Shown here in pieces: positions 25,498 to 37,978 of a stretch of 64,000 nucleotides of DNA (position 1 is its first letter; the number at the start of each line of letters is the position of its first letter). The notes beneath the pieces are model-generated. The model did no database searches. It worked only from the letters and a program-made list of their open reading frames with translations, and was not told the origin of the DNA. The position numbers were made by a program, and so were the translations under genes. This DNA is from Montifringilla adamsi (taxonomy: Eukaryota; Chordata; Aves; Passeriformes; Passeridae), in NCBI GenBank assembly GCA_017590115.1, contig JAGGNK010013003.1, forward strand, positions 2,106,523 through 2,170,522, read 5' to 3'.

Positions 25498-27093
25498 CCT
25501 CAATTATCTCTGTGTCTAAAGCCAGGGATGCACAGATCAGTACTGACATGAGAAGAGATTCAAGACCTTAATTTCCACTTCAGCTGGAATTACCTAAATT
25601 GCTCAAGAGACTGAGGCACCAACTCTTCTGGAAACTTTCCTACATCTGCTCCTACCCTCAGAAATGCTCAACTGGATATTTTTAGAGTAAAGTAGAATTT
25701 CCTGAATAGAAGGCATTCTTCAACTCACAGCCTATTTAAATAAAACTGAAACAAGTATGGACTAGGCATTTGGATTTCAGGGTTCTTTCGCATGTGTTTT
25801 GAAGTCAAGTTTGAGTTGTTTTTAAAACATGATTCTTGGTGAGTACAAATGCCTATTGCACATAATTTAATAAACAAAATAAGATCTTGTTTCCTCTGGA
25901 CCCCTTGAAGTCCCAAAGAAAGAATTATTAATTTTTTTTCTGCTTTTTCAGTTTCAGTATGTCTGCAATAATATGAGGACTGTATTGCATCCCACAGAGC
26001 CATTTTTAAAGCATGAAATCACCCTCTCTTGTCTGCTGTCACTAAGCCCCACACAAGCTTTGCCCAGAAATGACAAACTATACAGCCCAGAGTCATACCA
26101 GGATACATATGAGCAATCTGGATCATCAATAATCAAGTATTCAGATTTGCTCTCTGCTCATTGTTTTATCTACCAGTGCAAGTAGAGCAACAATGTTGTG
26201 CCCTAAAAATGCTCCTGACAGATATGATTTTACTCTTAGAAATTGTGTGAGTATTCAAATATATTGGCTGCTACTGAGTCAAATTTGAACTTTTTGTTTT
26301 CTTCCCAGGTGTTTTGTGTTTTCTACATGGCATCTTCTTCAGTCCACCTGGGCCCAAAGCTGCAGCCTTGGAGATTTATAGGGAACATTTCCATCAATTT
26401 GGTAGAAACAATACTCTATATGTGATTATTTACTGGATAATGTGTGAATAGAAGCTGAAATTATTCCTCCCAATTCCTACACTGGTATTATTTCAGGGCT
26501 GAGGTCCTAAGCCACACTCTAAGTTTGTCACAACTTTAACACAGAGGACCAATCCGTTAATTTAAGACAGTGATGGAATTAGTATAATATTTAGAACCCC
26601 TGATTCTTCATGCCACCTATCCTCATACCACCTCTATTCTTAATTTAAAATTTTACAGCATCCAGGTATAACACAAGGAATGAAAGCTGCATTTCTTTAA
26701 TGTGTATATGTGTATGTAGGGGTCTGTGCATATAACTCACGGACATCTACACACACTCTACTTTAAACAGATTTTCTCTTCAGAAATGTCAACTTCATAA
26801 CCTTTGTCTGCATGCTTACTTTTTCTTATCCCTGTTTGATGATTTTACTACTGTTCCTGGCTATCCAGTCAAAGAATACACCTGCAAAAGGCTTTGCCAA
26901 GAAGCAGTCACCCACCCAGTGATCCACAAAGTAAGGGAGGACACCAAATTATATTACTGTGACATCTGTCCATCCATCTGCTAGAGTTTTCAAAATCTAC
27001 TAAAGCAAATCTACAAATTATGCTGGTTGTTATTATTAACCTTACTGAAAATCAAGAATAAAATCAACTATTACTTGCAACAGGATAAAATGG

Positions 27094-27158
27094 ATGTGTA
27101 TATAAATATATACGTGTGTTGTGTATGCATATACATATATATATAATTTTAAGTATAC
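27094..27158 (+). repeat. TA/TG alternating purine-pyrimidine tract
   Basis: Mixed GTGTATATAAATATATACG, TGTGTTGTGTATGC and ATATACATATATATATAA segments. Mostly alternating purine and pyrimidine. Confidence 0.8.
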
Positions 27159-27943
27159 ACAAATTAAAATAGACCACAGTGGTGTTCCAGAAGTTTTGTG
27201 CACTAATGAGTTGAAATTATTTCAAGTTCTGAAACATCCATGTATGGATGTTAGCACTCCTATTTCAGGTGAATATGAAAAATAAAATTAAATGGAAATA
27301 AAAAGTAACTCCACACATTTTTTTAAAATTAAGACACCTTCATTACTTAATGCTAAATATTCTAGTTGTTTAATCTCCACTATATTATTCTAAAGCTTTT
27401 TTAGTGAATCTGTATTGTTTGCTGAAATGAGTGTGTTCCCCTTTTATTTAAATTAGCTTGAACAGTTGTAAATGTGCTGCTTATACCACCAAATACAAAA
27501 GTTTATCAGTTCCTACACATGGGTAGCAGTTATAATCACTTTGTGTGGTAGGATGCTTTCAGCATCCCAAAAGCTATAATCTTATTAATGCATGACCACT
27601 TGGGATATGAATATTACTGAGAAGACATCTCCTTTCAGTGCAGTTCCCTCTGGAGAGGGAAACCCAAGAGCAGGAAATGATCTCATAGTGCTGAAATGCC
27701 ACACACCTTTCTGTTGGACAAGAACCAAATGTTGTTGTGGAGGTGCCAACACCACCACTCCAGTACCACCATTCCCACCAGGGGAATGCACTAGGAAAAT
27801 GAAGAATTAAGCTGGACAATGCTTGAAAATAAGGCATGGGAAATAAAAGGCAAAGGTTTCTTTATAAAACATCACCACCTGTCCAATGAGAGTATGGGAA
27901 GTTGCTGTGATGAAGCCTGCTTTCAGTTCTTTGCAGATCTGCA

Positions 27944-28190
27944 CGTGTTTATGTCTCTACGGCACATGTTTCCTGGCTTTTCCGTGGAAATAAAACGCAA
28001 ACCCGGTTTTGGCTCGAGCCCTTGTGTAATAGGAGAGTTTGGCCACAGGGTGGTACACCAGCCATGTTTAACCGAGGGCTGCGGGGATGCATCAGGCAAG
28101 CTCCGTTATCCCTCTGCCTCCACCGGGAACAGCAGCCTGGAGAGCTCAGCGCAGCTGGCCGTGAGCCAGGGCATCAACAGCCAGAACGGG
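27944..28190. other. CpG-dense GC-rich block in intron
   Basis: By eye I count 13 CpG dinucleotides in about 247 nt (for example in GCACGTG, TTCCGTGG, AAACGCAAACCCGG, CTCGAG, ACCGAGG, GCGGGG, CACCGGG, CAGCGCAG, GGCCGTG and AACGGG). The surrounding several kb have almost none. The block is also clearly more GC-rich than the intron. A plus-strand frame is open from 27819 to 28274 (151 codons) and crosses it, but the product is not recognised. It could be an intronic CpG island, an enhancer, a promoter of an antisense transcript, or a GC-rich repeat not known to me. Confidence 0.55.
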
Positions 28191-28235
28191 AGACAGAGAA
28201 GCCCCACTGAAGAATCTGAGAATCTACTTGCAAAT

Positions 28236-28284
28236 GATGATAACATGATGATGATAATATATATGAAAATATAAATGATGATAT
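28236..28284 (+). repeat. ATG/TA-rich microsatellite
   Basis: AATGATGATAACATGATGAT is followed by GATAATATATATGAAAATAT and a further ATGATGATATAG. Confidence 0.75.
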
Positions 28285-29811
28285 AGTAGTTGTCCATACT
28301 ACATAAATGCACATCTCTACTGACATACAACTTAAGACATTCACTGGGGGTTTTATTTCTCAATTTGCGATGAAACATTTTTGTTTCATCTGACGAACTC
28401 GAAAAATGAATCAAACTAGATGAAAAGAACTTACATTTTCAGTCAATAAACTTAAGGTTTAGATTTCAGGTTGAAGACAAATCCAAAGAAAATACTGTGT
28501 CAGCTGTGAGATGAAAAAATACAACTCCTGGCATTGAAACACTTTCTATTCCAATAAGAATAAAAATAAAAACCTTAGATATTAAACAATAAAAATATCT
28601 AATATTTTTATCTCCTTGTGTGCTTTCATTGAATCTTTCATTAGCACACTGCAATTTTAAATAAATCACAGGGTTTTCTATCTATTAACTAACCTCAACA
28701 TCTGCCTTCCTTGCCACTATCCACCTTTTCAATTAAATAAATCGAGTTGGTAATTTTCACTGTTATCTTTTCTAGGTAAGAGGAGTACTCAGATTTTAGG
28801 TAACTTCAGTTTCCTTGGGTACTTGTATCTTTTTCAAAAAGAGATAAGTAGAAATATTAGCTTCTACTGACTCTTCTGCTTTGACTCATGAGTGAAGTTC
28901 TGGCCATGGATTTAAGTGACACTGTGGAATTCAAAAGTAAATTTAATTATATAGGAATATATTGAAATAAATAGGCAGAGAACAAGACCTCATTTTGGAA
29001 CTGGAATGTGACAATTTAGCTGATGCTTTAAGATTTACACTTCATATTTTTCAAATCCTGTGCTGCATTAGTGCATAACTCTAAATTTCATATAAAGTGC
29101 TAACTACCCTTCACACTTTGGCCAGACAAAAAAATTCCTCTGGGCCTGGAACCCAAGAACACCCTCCAGTCTCAGGCCTGAAAAGCACAAACAGAAGTGA
29201 ACTGCAGGGGTGCACACTGGGGGTATATGACTTCATTACCTGAAGCAGCAATTAGAGGATTAACCCCTGATATGTATATGGACAAAACTTATATCTGTCT
29301 GAAAAACTTGCGACCATAGCCCATCTTGGGTGTAGCCTCTGGGAGGCTTTTACCCTGCCCAAGGTGTATCTATTGAAGGCCTTTAACATGTACTCACTTT
29401 ATTCTCTTAACTTTGGCTAGCCTCTGATATAGATAGCCACTCCAAGGCATCATAGCAATGCAATAATATTTAAAATTGCTTTCACAAAGCTTTTTCAGAG
29501 CTCAGCAATGTATGATGAGACACAAAAGGAGGCATTTTCTAGGTGATGTTCAGCAGTACTGACTCTCTGTCATAGCCACCTAATGCACCTTAGAGTCTCC
29601 CCTAAGATCTTTCCTCCAGAATTACTTCTTTGAGTCTAGAGCAGGGCTCTAGCTCAAATCAAGAGAAATCAAGGATTCTTTCTTTGCCTCAGGACACTTA
29701 GTGGCAGTTTACCATTTTTAATCATTGTACAGGATTTTATTTTTTTTTTAATGGCTGTGGGTTTTTTTTTAATATATAAAAGTAGAAGTGCAGTCATGTC
29801 ACAGAACCTAC

Positions 29812-30195
29812 CTCTTTCGCACGATCTGCCAAGGTACCCTGTGCCAGAGCAATCACACACATATCTGTTCCACCCATCCCTGCACACACCATTGTTTTTA
29901 CAGGGGTTGCTAAGGCAAGGCTTTGCAGTTTCTCTTGAGCATGAGGGTTTTACTCCAGCTGTGCTTTGAATTTCAGCCATCTGTCGAATATCTTTGCTTT
30001 GACCATCAATAAATAAATCCCGAATGCAGCCGACGTATCCATAATTGAGGAGTGCTGTCCACACTTCTGTTGGGAAGACCAGGCCTGCTTTATTTTCTGG
30101 TAAGCCTCCAAGATACAAGTCATCATCCAAGTCAAGGATTTCACTTTCCCCTGGTGCAGTGTATGGAGTACGTAACGTGTTCACAGATATCGTCC
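29812..30195 (-). CDS. NRXN1: NRXN1 exon: end of LNS3 and EGF-like repeat B
   Basis: This internal exon is 384 nt, starts in phase 1 and ends in phase 1. The first two bases complete the glycine codon begun by the previous exon ([10 protein letters not shown]). It finishes LNS3 with the segment [19 protein letters not shown], then [20 protein letters not shown] and the second LNS3 cysteine in VKPSCS. It then encodes a complete EGF-like module with six cysteines, from [20 protein letters not shown] to GYLGRSCE, with spacing C-x4-C-x5-C-x8-C-x-C-x9-C. EGF-B is the middle of the three EGF modules of alpha-neurexins and separates LNS3 from LNS4. The acceptor is GTCTTTCCAG and the donor is AGAG/GTAGGT. 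The final G joins AG of the next exon to make the glutamate in [12 protein letters not shown], which confirms the exon order. It would be exon 10 if SS3 is exon 12. No internal stop or frameshift is present. Confidence 0.97.
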
Positions 30196-30504
30196 CTGGA
30201 AAGACAATTAACGGGTGATTTGCAAGATATTTGATTTTGGTACTGCTTTTTTTACTCCATCATCTACATGACACATTAGCTCCTGGCAAACAGCTGGAAG
30301 TGAAGCAGAGGTATTTTACTTGTACAGCTATAGAATCACAGATACACTTCAGCATTTCAATTGCAGTGTAGTCAGGAAGTTAATGATGTAAAAATCCTTT
30401 ATGCACAACACTGCATGAGCACAATATGAAAAGTAAGGGGATTTTATCTCCTAGGTACAGGAGTAATGCAGTTCATAGTTATTTTCAGAAATAGCCTCTT
30501 TGTG

Positions 30505-30525
30505 CAGCAACAACAACAACAAAAA
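30505..30525 (+). repeat. (CAA)n short repeat
   Basis: CAGCAACAACAACAACAAAAA; about five units. Confidence 0.85.
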
Positions 30526-33220
30526 TATCTTCACTCCCTCATACGTATTTCAAAGCTTTAAGGCCAGGGTTGCATTGATAGGTTACAACCTGGGAGGCAA
30601 ACCTGAGGGTTTGGTTTGGGCCCAAAGACACAGCACTTTAAAAGACTTTCACCATTTTCAGTGGGCTTTGGGTAAGACTTTTTTTCCTTTAAATGCAGAA
30701 GGAAAATGCTCTCATCAGCTGCCAGGCAGGCAATCATTAAGAAGGAAGTGATGTGGTCCTGGAGGGAAAATCAATGCCTCTGACACTTATCTCAAAATGT
30801 GTGCATGTTAGGATGAGAGGGAGAGAAGATGCATACAGACCTTCAGGAAACCAGAAATATCTTTTCCATTTTAGTCTAAAAATTTTACAAACAAAATTGA
30901 ACCTAAAATAGAGTTCTTTTTATGAAGTGTCTAAACAAAGAAAATGTAATCATCAGCAAAGAACCTTTTTTTGGTGGTACTTTGTTTAAAATAATGAGGC
31001 ATGCAACACCTACAATTTGAATAAGAAGAAAAACACATTTAGAAAATACAGTCACAGAGCATACTTATGCCAACCAATTTTAATTTTATTTCTAAGTAAA
31101 ATCGCTTGGCAAAAAAAAATCTTCACGTAGATCTTCACAGAAGTGATTCCTTATCATTCTACGTGGGTACAAAAGCAAACAAAATATAAATCAAAATATT
31201 ATACAGGTCACAAAACTAATGACCAGTCATATCATGCAAGACTGTTATCTGCTGGGTACGACATTGAAAGTGTTTTAGTGGTGACAAGACACTGAAGAAT
31301 TGCGTTCACCATGATGAATTTAGCACACATATATATACAAAGTGAATATGATTCACCATCTCCACTGTTAGCCTGAAACACATTCCAGAAGATAACACTG
31401 ATTACCAAAAATGCTTCCACTGTGGTAGGAGCTGTGCATAAGAAGAAATTCACACTTTACACAGCATACGCACTAAAATGTGAGTTTTAAGCAAACAAAG
31501 GCAGGTCAGAAAAAGATCATTCTCGTACTTGGGAAGAGCCTAAAATTTAGGCTTCTCTTTTTTCTGTTCTTTTGTTGGTTCAGTAGGTTAACTTCAACAA
31601 CATTGGCAGAATGAATATCTAAAAAATTTGGATCGTTAGTAAAAGCTGTTTGGGGTAAAGGTCTCAGGAAATCCAACTCCCATGTGAGACTTGAGACATG
31701 GATTTTAGAAGGGGTGGATACCACAGTCTCCCTGCTATCAGAAGAGAACTAACAAGATAAAACAAAGGCTTGCATAGCATTTTAACATCTTTATCAGCAT
31801 GTTTAAAGAGTGAGGATGTGGTCAGTTTTCCCTTTTATGATTTCTAAGAAATGTTTTCTGTGTCAGTTGAATAATCCCATAGATATAAAAGTGAGCTTCC
31901 AAGAAAGTAAGAAATAGGCATGCTGAAACAAGATACTTTTTCTTCCAAACTTCCATCTGTTTAAAACTGATAAGAGATTAGGGTTTGCTAACTCTAAAAA
32001 TTTGTTGTTGCTTCTCAGCTTCTAGAAGCAGAACTTGGCACTCACATGGAATGCTTGCTATAGGTTTGATCTTAGGCATGCAAGCATAAACATTTTGAGA
32101 TTTGATTAATCAGCTGAGTCAAACAAGGACACCTGTGAATGACCTGTCAAACCAAGAGAGACTTTTCAGAGAGCATCCTAGGGTATCAGGAAGGATGGCT
32201 AACAGCCAACAAATCTTTCTGTCTCTAAAAACATTAGAGACTGTAAATATAAATTGTACTTGTCCTCACAGTGTTTTTTACTGCTATTGTTGCTTGCTGC
32301 CATCTGTTGATGCACAGGCTAATTTAGGAGCAAACACTCTAAACCCATGTTCAGGCAGCACCCACTTGTGCACCCACACACGTTAACTCAGCTGCAGCCT
32401 CCAACATGTGAACAGTGCTGCTTTCTGCTGGACAAAAACAGCCATATTTTCAACACATGAACAAAGAATCCCAAAAACTCTTTTTTCTATTAAAAAAAAT
32501 AAAAACCTACTACGTCTTGATTACCCTTCAGCTCACAGAAAAAGATAAATCTCTGCTAATGTAGCTGCTACTCTGTGTTCCAAGTGGAAGCTTTGCAAGC
32601 ACAGAAGGCTTAGGAAGGTGAATGGTAAGGGAAACTGGTGACTGTGAGTTACAGTAAAGTGAGAGATTGAAGCAGGAAATTTTTCTTCTCTGTGTCATAA
32701 AGGATTATCCTGAAGAGAGCTTAAGTATTATTTTCAATAGATGTCAATAGCTTCTTAAAGAAATGAACTTTTTACCTTCCCAGGTAAAAGACATGAAACC
32801 CCATAAAATACTCAATGTGAGAAGTCCTCTGAAACTTTATCTGAAACCTTGCAATCATGGCATTTAATGACTATGGGTAGAAAAACATGACAGGCAACGA
32901 CACAGCCATCACTGCTGATGATATGCAAATCACCTTTTATGTATCTCTGACAGACAGCAAACTTTACTCACTAACTGCTTTGTAAACACAGATGAAAAAA
33001 GGAAAATCCAAGCAAAATAAGGGAACAGAAAAATATTCCAAAATACAGCAAAAATTACAGAGACTTTTAAGAATTCTACAACAAAATGCAGAACTCAAGT
33101 TCATAGAAAGTTGGCCTACAGAAAATAAACAATGGTTCCATCAGCACCTTTGGATTCCCAGTGCACTCAGAGCTGGGACAGAGGTGGTAGCACATGCTGT
33201 TTCATCTTGGTGAGGGTCTC

Positions 33221-33430
33221 TTTATTATTTTTTTGGGAGGTTTTTTGTTGGTTTGTTTTTTGTTTTTTGGGTTTTTTTGTTTGTTGTTGTTGTTGTATGT
33301 TATTTTTTTCCTGGGGGGGCAGGTGTGATTTTTATTAATGGTTTTTTAAATTTATTTCAGGGGTTTGGGTTTGTTTGTTTTCCTGTGGTTTGTTAGTGTT
33401 TAATTTGGTTTTTTGGGTTTTTTTTTTAAA
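33221..33430 (+). repeat. T/G-rich low-complexity tract
   Basis: About 210 nt of irregular GGTTTTTT, TGTTTTTTGGG and (TTG)n units, with a GGGGGGG run at about 33313. It is the strand complement in composition of the tract at 24521-24768. It is A/C-rich in the NRXN1 transcript. Confidence 0.85.
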
Positions 33431-35166
33431 GCCTGTTAATCTTTCTTGAGGGAAACTTTCTGAGTTCTACTGAAAATGTCTCAAGCTGGATCTCCTAACA
33501 ATGGGAGAGGCTGCCACAGAAATTGAGGACTGTGATGCACACATCCTTTCATAGACTTCAATTCTACTTTTTCTGGGAATTATAGGCAGATTAAAAGAAA
33601 TTGCTTTGATGAATAACCAGTGTGCTCCAATCCATTCAGATGTTTCTGCTCATGAACATGAAGAGACATCACTTTCCATAGAGGAAGAAGGGGAAGCTAA
33701 GAGAGCATGCAAATGTCTTATGTGGCCAGCACAAAAAGGGTTAATAAATTTCCTTGTAGAGATACTAAAATGTCATTCTCAAGACAGAATTGTCAAATTT
33801 TAGAGGAGGAAAGAATGGGACATGTCTTGTTTAACAAAATAACCTGGAGACAACAAATTTTATGACGAAGCAGCAGATTCAGAAGAGCACTGGGTGCTCG
33901 AGCGAGAGAAAACTATAACTTGAAATTGTAACATCTCTGGAGTAAGAGCCATCCTTAAACTTCCTTCTTTTCATAACAGCACTGAGGACCAGATAAGCAG
34001 TGATACCACTTCTTTGAAAAGAGCCATAATGTGTTCCAGGAAACAAGCAGCTTCCATTCAAAAATTTTTAAGACTCAAAGTAGGAAATAATTTTTGTATT
34101 TCTATCACAATAAGAAAACAATGGAAGAAGGCTGACAGCACGTGATTTGTCCTGCTTGAAAGAAGTAAAAGGGAATGACAAAGACAAGAAGGTGTGGGGT
34201 GACTTATTTAGTCTGGGAATTCATGATCTAGCTTCAGATTCTAAAAACAAGATTCTGCAGCATTTCACCTGAGAACACAGTGCAATTTAACATTCAGAAA
34301 CTTCTTGCTGTATTGGAAAAGCAGATTGAGAAAAACTAATGAAGTTATGGTTTTCAGCAGGAATTATTGACTTAAAAGGATAACTGATTAGTGCGAAGTC
34401 CTTCAAAGGACGAGTCAACAATATAAGTCAACAATAACACACATGTGAACAAAAAGGGAAATATATTAGGGATTATAGAGAAGCCTATTGTGCCACTTGG
34501 CTGTTGGTTAAGTTTTATCTTGGATCCTGAGAAAGATGTAGATCAGCCAAGGAAGCTGCAGATCATTGAAAGAATCTTCGTTAAAATGCAATATAAACCC
34601 ATCCTCCCACGTATGAAAACTATTAACATCTGTTGAAAAAGGAACACTTAAATCTGGCTGTTATTAAAAGGTTAAAAAGATGTGGGAAGCAATATGTAGA
34701 AGAGTACATGTGAAAAAAAAAGAACCTGTAACAACACCACATGTAATAGACAACACAAAGCACTACTTACAGTGAGATGTTGATTATAGTGAAGCTCTAA
34801 TTACATACTCCAGAAATCATTTCTGGAGTTCAAGCTGAAACTAACTTTAGTTCAAAATTTCAGTGACTCAGCCCTTAAATGCTACCTGTGAATAGATGCT
34901 GATACATTGTGCTTTATGCTGCCCTGCACAATTGGATGTTGACAAGAAGAGTAAGTTCCCTCCCTGAATTCACTATGTAATGGTGGCTTCCAAAGGATGA
35001 ATGGAGGTTTAGCAACAAAAAACAAAAAAAGGCATGATTATCCTTGCATATGGCAAACAGTTTAAAAAAAATTAAAGAATACTTAACTCTCAGACAACAG
35101 TTTTAAACCTATTCCTATTGGGTTACAAGAAACACTGTGAGCAAATACCTTTACAGCTGCTTCACG

Positions 35167-35220
35167 GTTGTTTTTTATTTAGTTTGGGATTGTGGGTTTT
35201 TTTCCTAATTCTTTTTTTCT
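35167..35220 (+). repeat. T/G-rich short tract
   Basis: T runs with TTTGGGATTGTGGG, ending in another T run and CTGCAG. Confidence 0.65.
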
Positions 35221-36619
35221 GCAGAGTCTGCAGTACTGTTAAGAGCAGAACAGGCAAACATTTCCCTTAGGTATCACTTAATGAGCCTCTCCAATCATAT
35301 TCATTATCTCAGCAATTTACTTTTTCCTAAAACTGTGCATAAGAAACAAAAATCACATTTCTAAATCTCGTCTCTTTCCTGATCAGTTAAATATGAAGAT
35401 TTTAAGTGCAGCTACTGCAACTGTTCTGATCTCTCTGCTTGCCTGACACAGCCTATTTTAGCTGCTTTTTGTGTGTATGAAAAACATCTGCTTATTAAGA
35501 AATGTTGAAAAATCAGAGCATGGTATTAATTCCAAATACATACTCTGTGTTAAAACACAATATAATAGCTGTGATAAGGACTGTGGCTGCATGCCCGTGG
35601 CCAGGACAGGGCACATGAGAGGCAGCTATGAAGCTGTGGTCCTTCCCAGAAATTCAGGATGTACAGCTCAGGAGTACTGGGGGAAAACTCAGGACACAGC
35701 AGCTGGTAGCACTGCTGCACACCTAGCAAGAAGGATGGACCAGGGGAGAATATCTTATGAATATTTCTTATGCCTAACCCTTAAATGTTAACTAATTATG
35801 GTCTCAGGAACTCTGGCCCACCAGTGATCTTTTTTTAGGTGAGAAAGCACTCAGAGTAAGTCCTACAGGAAACAGAATGGGATTCTAGGGTGAAAACAAG
35901 ACTAACAGGTCAAAGCTTTCAGCAAAAGGAAATTAAAAGGCACCATATCTTCCCTCTTCCTTGTATCTTTCAAAATCTGAGTAGATTGACAGAATTACTA
36001 GTGAGTGGCGCCTGCCTGATTACAATTTAAAAATGTGTTCAGATTCCTTACACCTCCCTCTCTCCTCCACCACAGTCCCAGAGAAGCAAAGGCAAAGTCA
36101 GTAGCTTAGAGTGGATGCTCGCTGCGACTGAGGGTCTGGAAGAGAGCAAAGAATGAGAAATAAATCTAGTACTTGCTGATCCAGCTAATATGAAAGTCAA
36201 TGAAATTAGCAAAGCTCCTTGAGAAATGTCACAACATTCTTCTATAGGAGAGAACCACTCTGCACTGGATTTGAAGTCAGGAGCAAAAGGTTGAAAGACA
36301 CCAAACTTAATTTAAAGAAGAAAAGAATCACAGCTTATTTGAGCTACTTATTCATTAACAGAAGAATCTCTTCCTTTATGCTTGATAGCTAGGGAAATAT
36401 GCTGTCAATGGCAACAAGAAAGTCTCAGAAAAGCATTTTTTTTCTACACAAGGAATATTCATTCAGTTATATAAAAATTCTGAAGGAAAGCTAGTGAAAA
36501 GTAATCATATTCATGTGATTTTTAGTATGTTTGGTCTGGGCTAGAGAAAAGAAAACAAAAAACATCCTGAAATTGTAAGGTGAATTTTATTCATGATGGG
36601 TAAAACACACCAACAATGC

Positions 36620-36970
36620 ATAACTTGACCATGACGTGGAGGGGGATGAGGTACTCAGGAGAGTGAGGAGGGCACACAGCAAAGTCACTGCCCTGGACTT
36701 CAGGAGAGCAGACTTTGGCCTTTTCAAGGCACTATTGAGGGGAGCCCAATGGAAAAGAGCCCTGGAGGGCAGAGGGCCCAAGGATGCTGGCTGGTGTTCA
36801 AGGAACACTTTCTCCAAGGTCAGACACGATGCATCCCAGTGCAATGGGGCAAAATGCCAGCAGGCTTCCATGGATGGATAAGGAGCTGCTGGGCAAAATC
36901 AGAGCAAAAAAAAAAAAAAGTGCTTTCAGAAGGTAGAAACGAGGACAGGTGGCTTTGGTGGAATATAGTA
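36620..36970 (+). mobile_element. CR1 LINE ORF2 internal fragment (decayed)
   Basis: The plus strand encodes SKVTALDFRRADFGLFKALL followed by QWKRALEGRGPKDAG. This strongly resembles the linker between endonuclease and reverse transcriptase in CR1 ORF2. Similarity continues in shifted frames (RCIPVQ, then an AAAA-rich run and a region resembling the GWKQGQVAWEEY stretch), so at least one frameshift has occurred. It is antisense to NRXN1. Unlike most CR1 copies it lacks the 3' end, which indicates an old copy broken by deletion. It is not active. Confidence 0.82.
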
Positions 36971-37909
36971 AAATTGTCAGGGTGATGGGGATAATGTTAG
37001 GGATGCCAGGGCCCAGTCAGAATTGAGTGTGCCCCCCCACTCCTTTTTACTATTTCTACTTCCCTCTATATCACATTTATTGTTACATAAAATTTGTGTT
37101 TTTCATTTTGGTGCACAGTCTCATTTTCACCTTAATTCAGGCAGGGGTATCTCTCTAATAATTTTAATAACCAGATCTTACCACCATTAAGACAAACAAA
37201 AGCATTGCCAGTGTTATTGGTACTTCTCCTACCATAAATTATTATTGTATGTTCTAGAATAACAGAAAAAAATTTATTCTATTTCAGATTGCAGTTAAAA
37301 TTCAATTTGCCAATCCTTAAGCCTGCAAATTTTTATTCAGTGTTCATGGTAATAGTTCAATGTCTCAGAGTTAATAGGTATTATGATTAGTTTTCAACAG
37401 TGCCAGGGGAGTTGCATAAATTTCACCTATCTTGGTCATAGGCAAATCATCAGACAGATTAATTTGATTATTTGTAATTCTACTTAAAAAATAGTAAGCA
37501 ATCCTGATTCACCATGCCAGTTTTGCTTCCTGAAATTGCTCTTAATTCTTGCTGATGTCCATTAACAGTTTTAAAGAATTAAAGTTTGCCCTAAACTCTC
37601 TTAATGGCACCCGTGAGTCAAATGTTTTGTGAAGCAATGAAAGGGCAGAACTTAGCTTCAAATGTAAACAATTGCTATGCATTTATTTCATTCCTTTGTA
37701 GATGTGTTGGCTTCGGATGTAAGAATAAACTTTGCTTTCAGCAGTCCCACAGGCATGATTATTACAGGATTTACTGCCTCATATGAATCACTGAAACAGC
37801 ACTTAAGAAGAAAGTCTGAAATGAAAACTGTAGTATAAATAATATAACTGCTGGATGTTCAATTCCAGTTGAGGATTTTGAGAAGTTGTGTTTTGTTGTT
37901 CAGTTCGGC

Positions 37910-37978
37910 TTTTTCTTTTTCCTTTTTTTTTTTTTTTTGTTTGTTTGGGTTTTGTTTGTTCTTGTTTGGTAGGTTTAT
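37910..37978 (+). repeat. T-rich / TTTG low-complexity tract
   Basis: A T18-like run is followed by GTTTGTTTGGG and TTTTGTTTG units. Short, no period. Confidence 0.8.

Larger units (their letters stand above)
22102..29811 (-). other. NRXN1: NRXN1 intron between EGF-B exon and LNS4 exon
   Basis: This is a complete intron of 7,710 nt. It contains a CR1 3'-end remnant near 23320-23530, a G/T-rich patch near 23764-23850, an A/C-rich low-complexity tract at 24521-24768, short CA and TA/TG microsatellites, and a CpG-dense, GC-rich block at about 27944-28190. Otherwise it is AT-rich intronic sequence without recognised features. Confidence 0.92.

Noticed and set aside
32102..32386. 94-codon plus-strand frame in a moderately GC-richer stretch
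   Set aside because: No domain recognised and no flanking splice or promoter signals that stand out.
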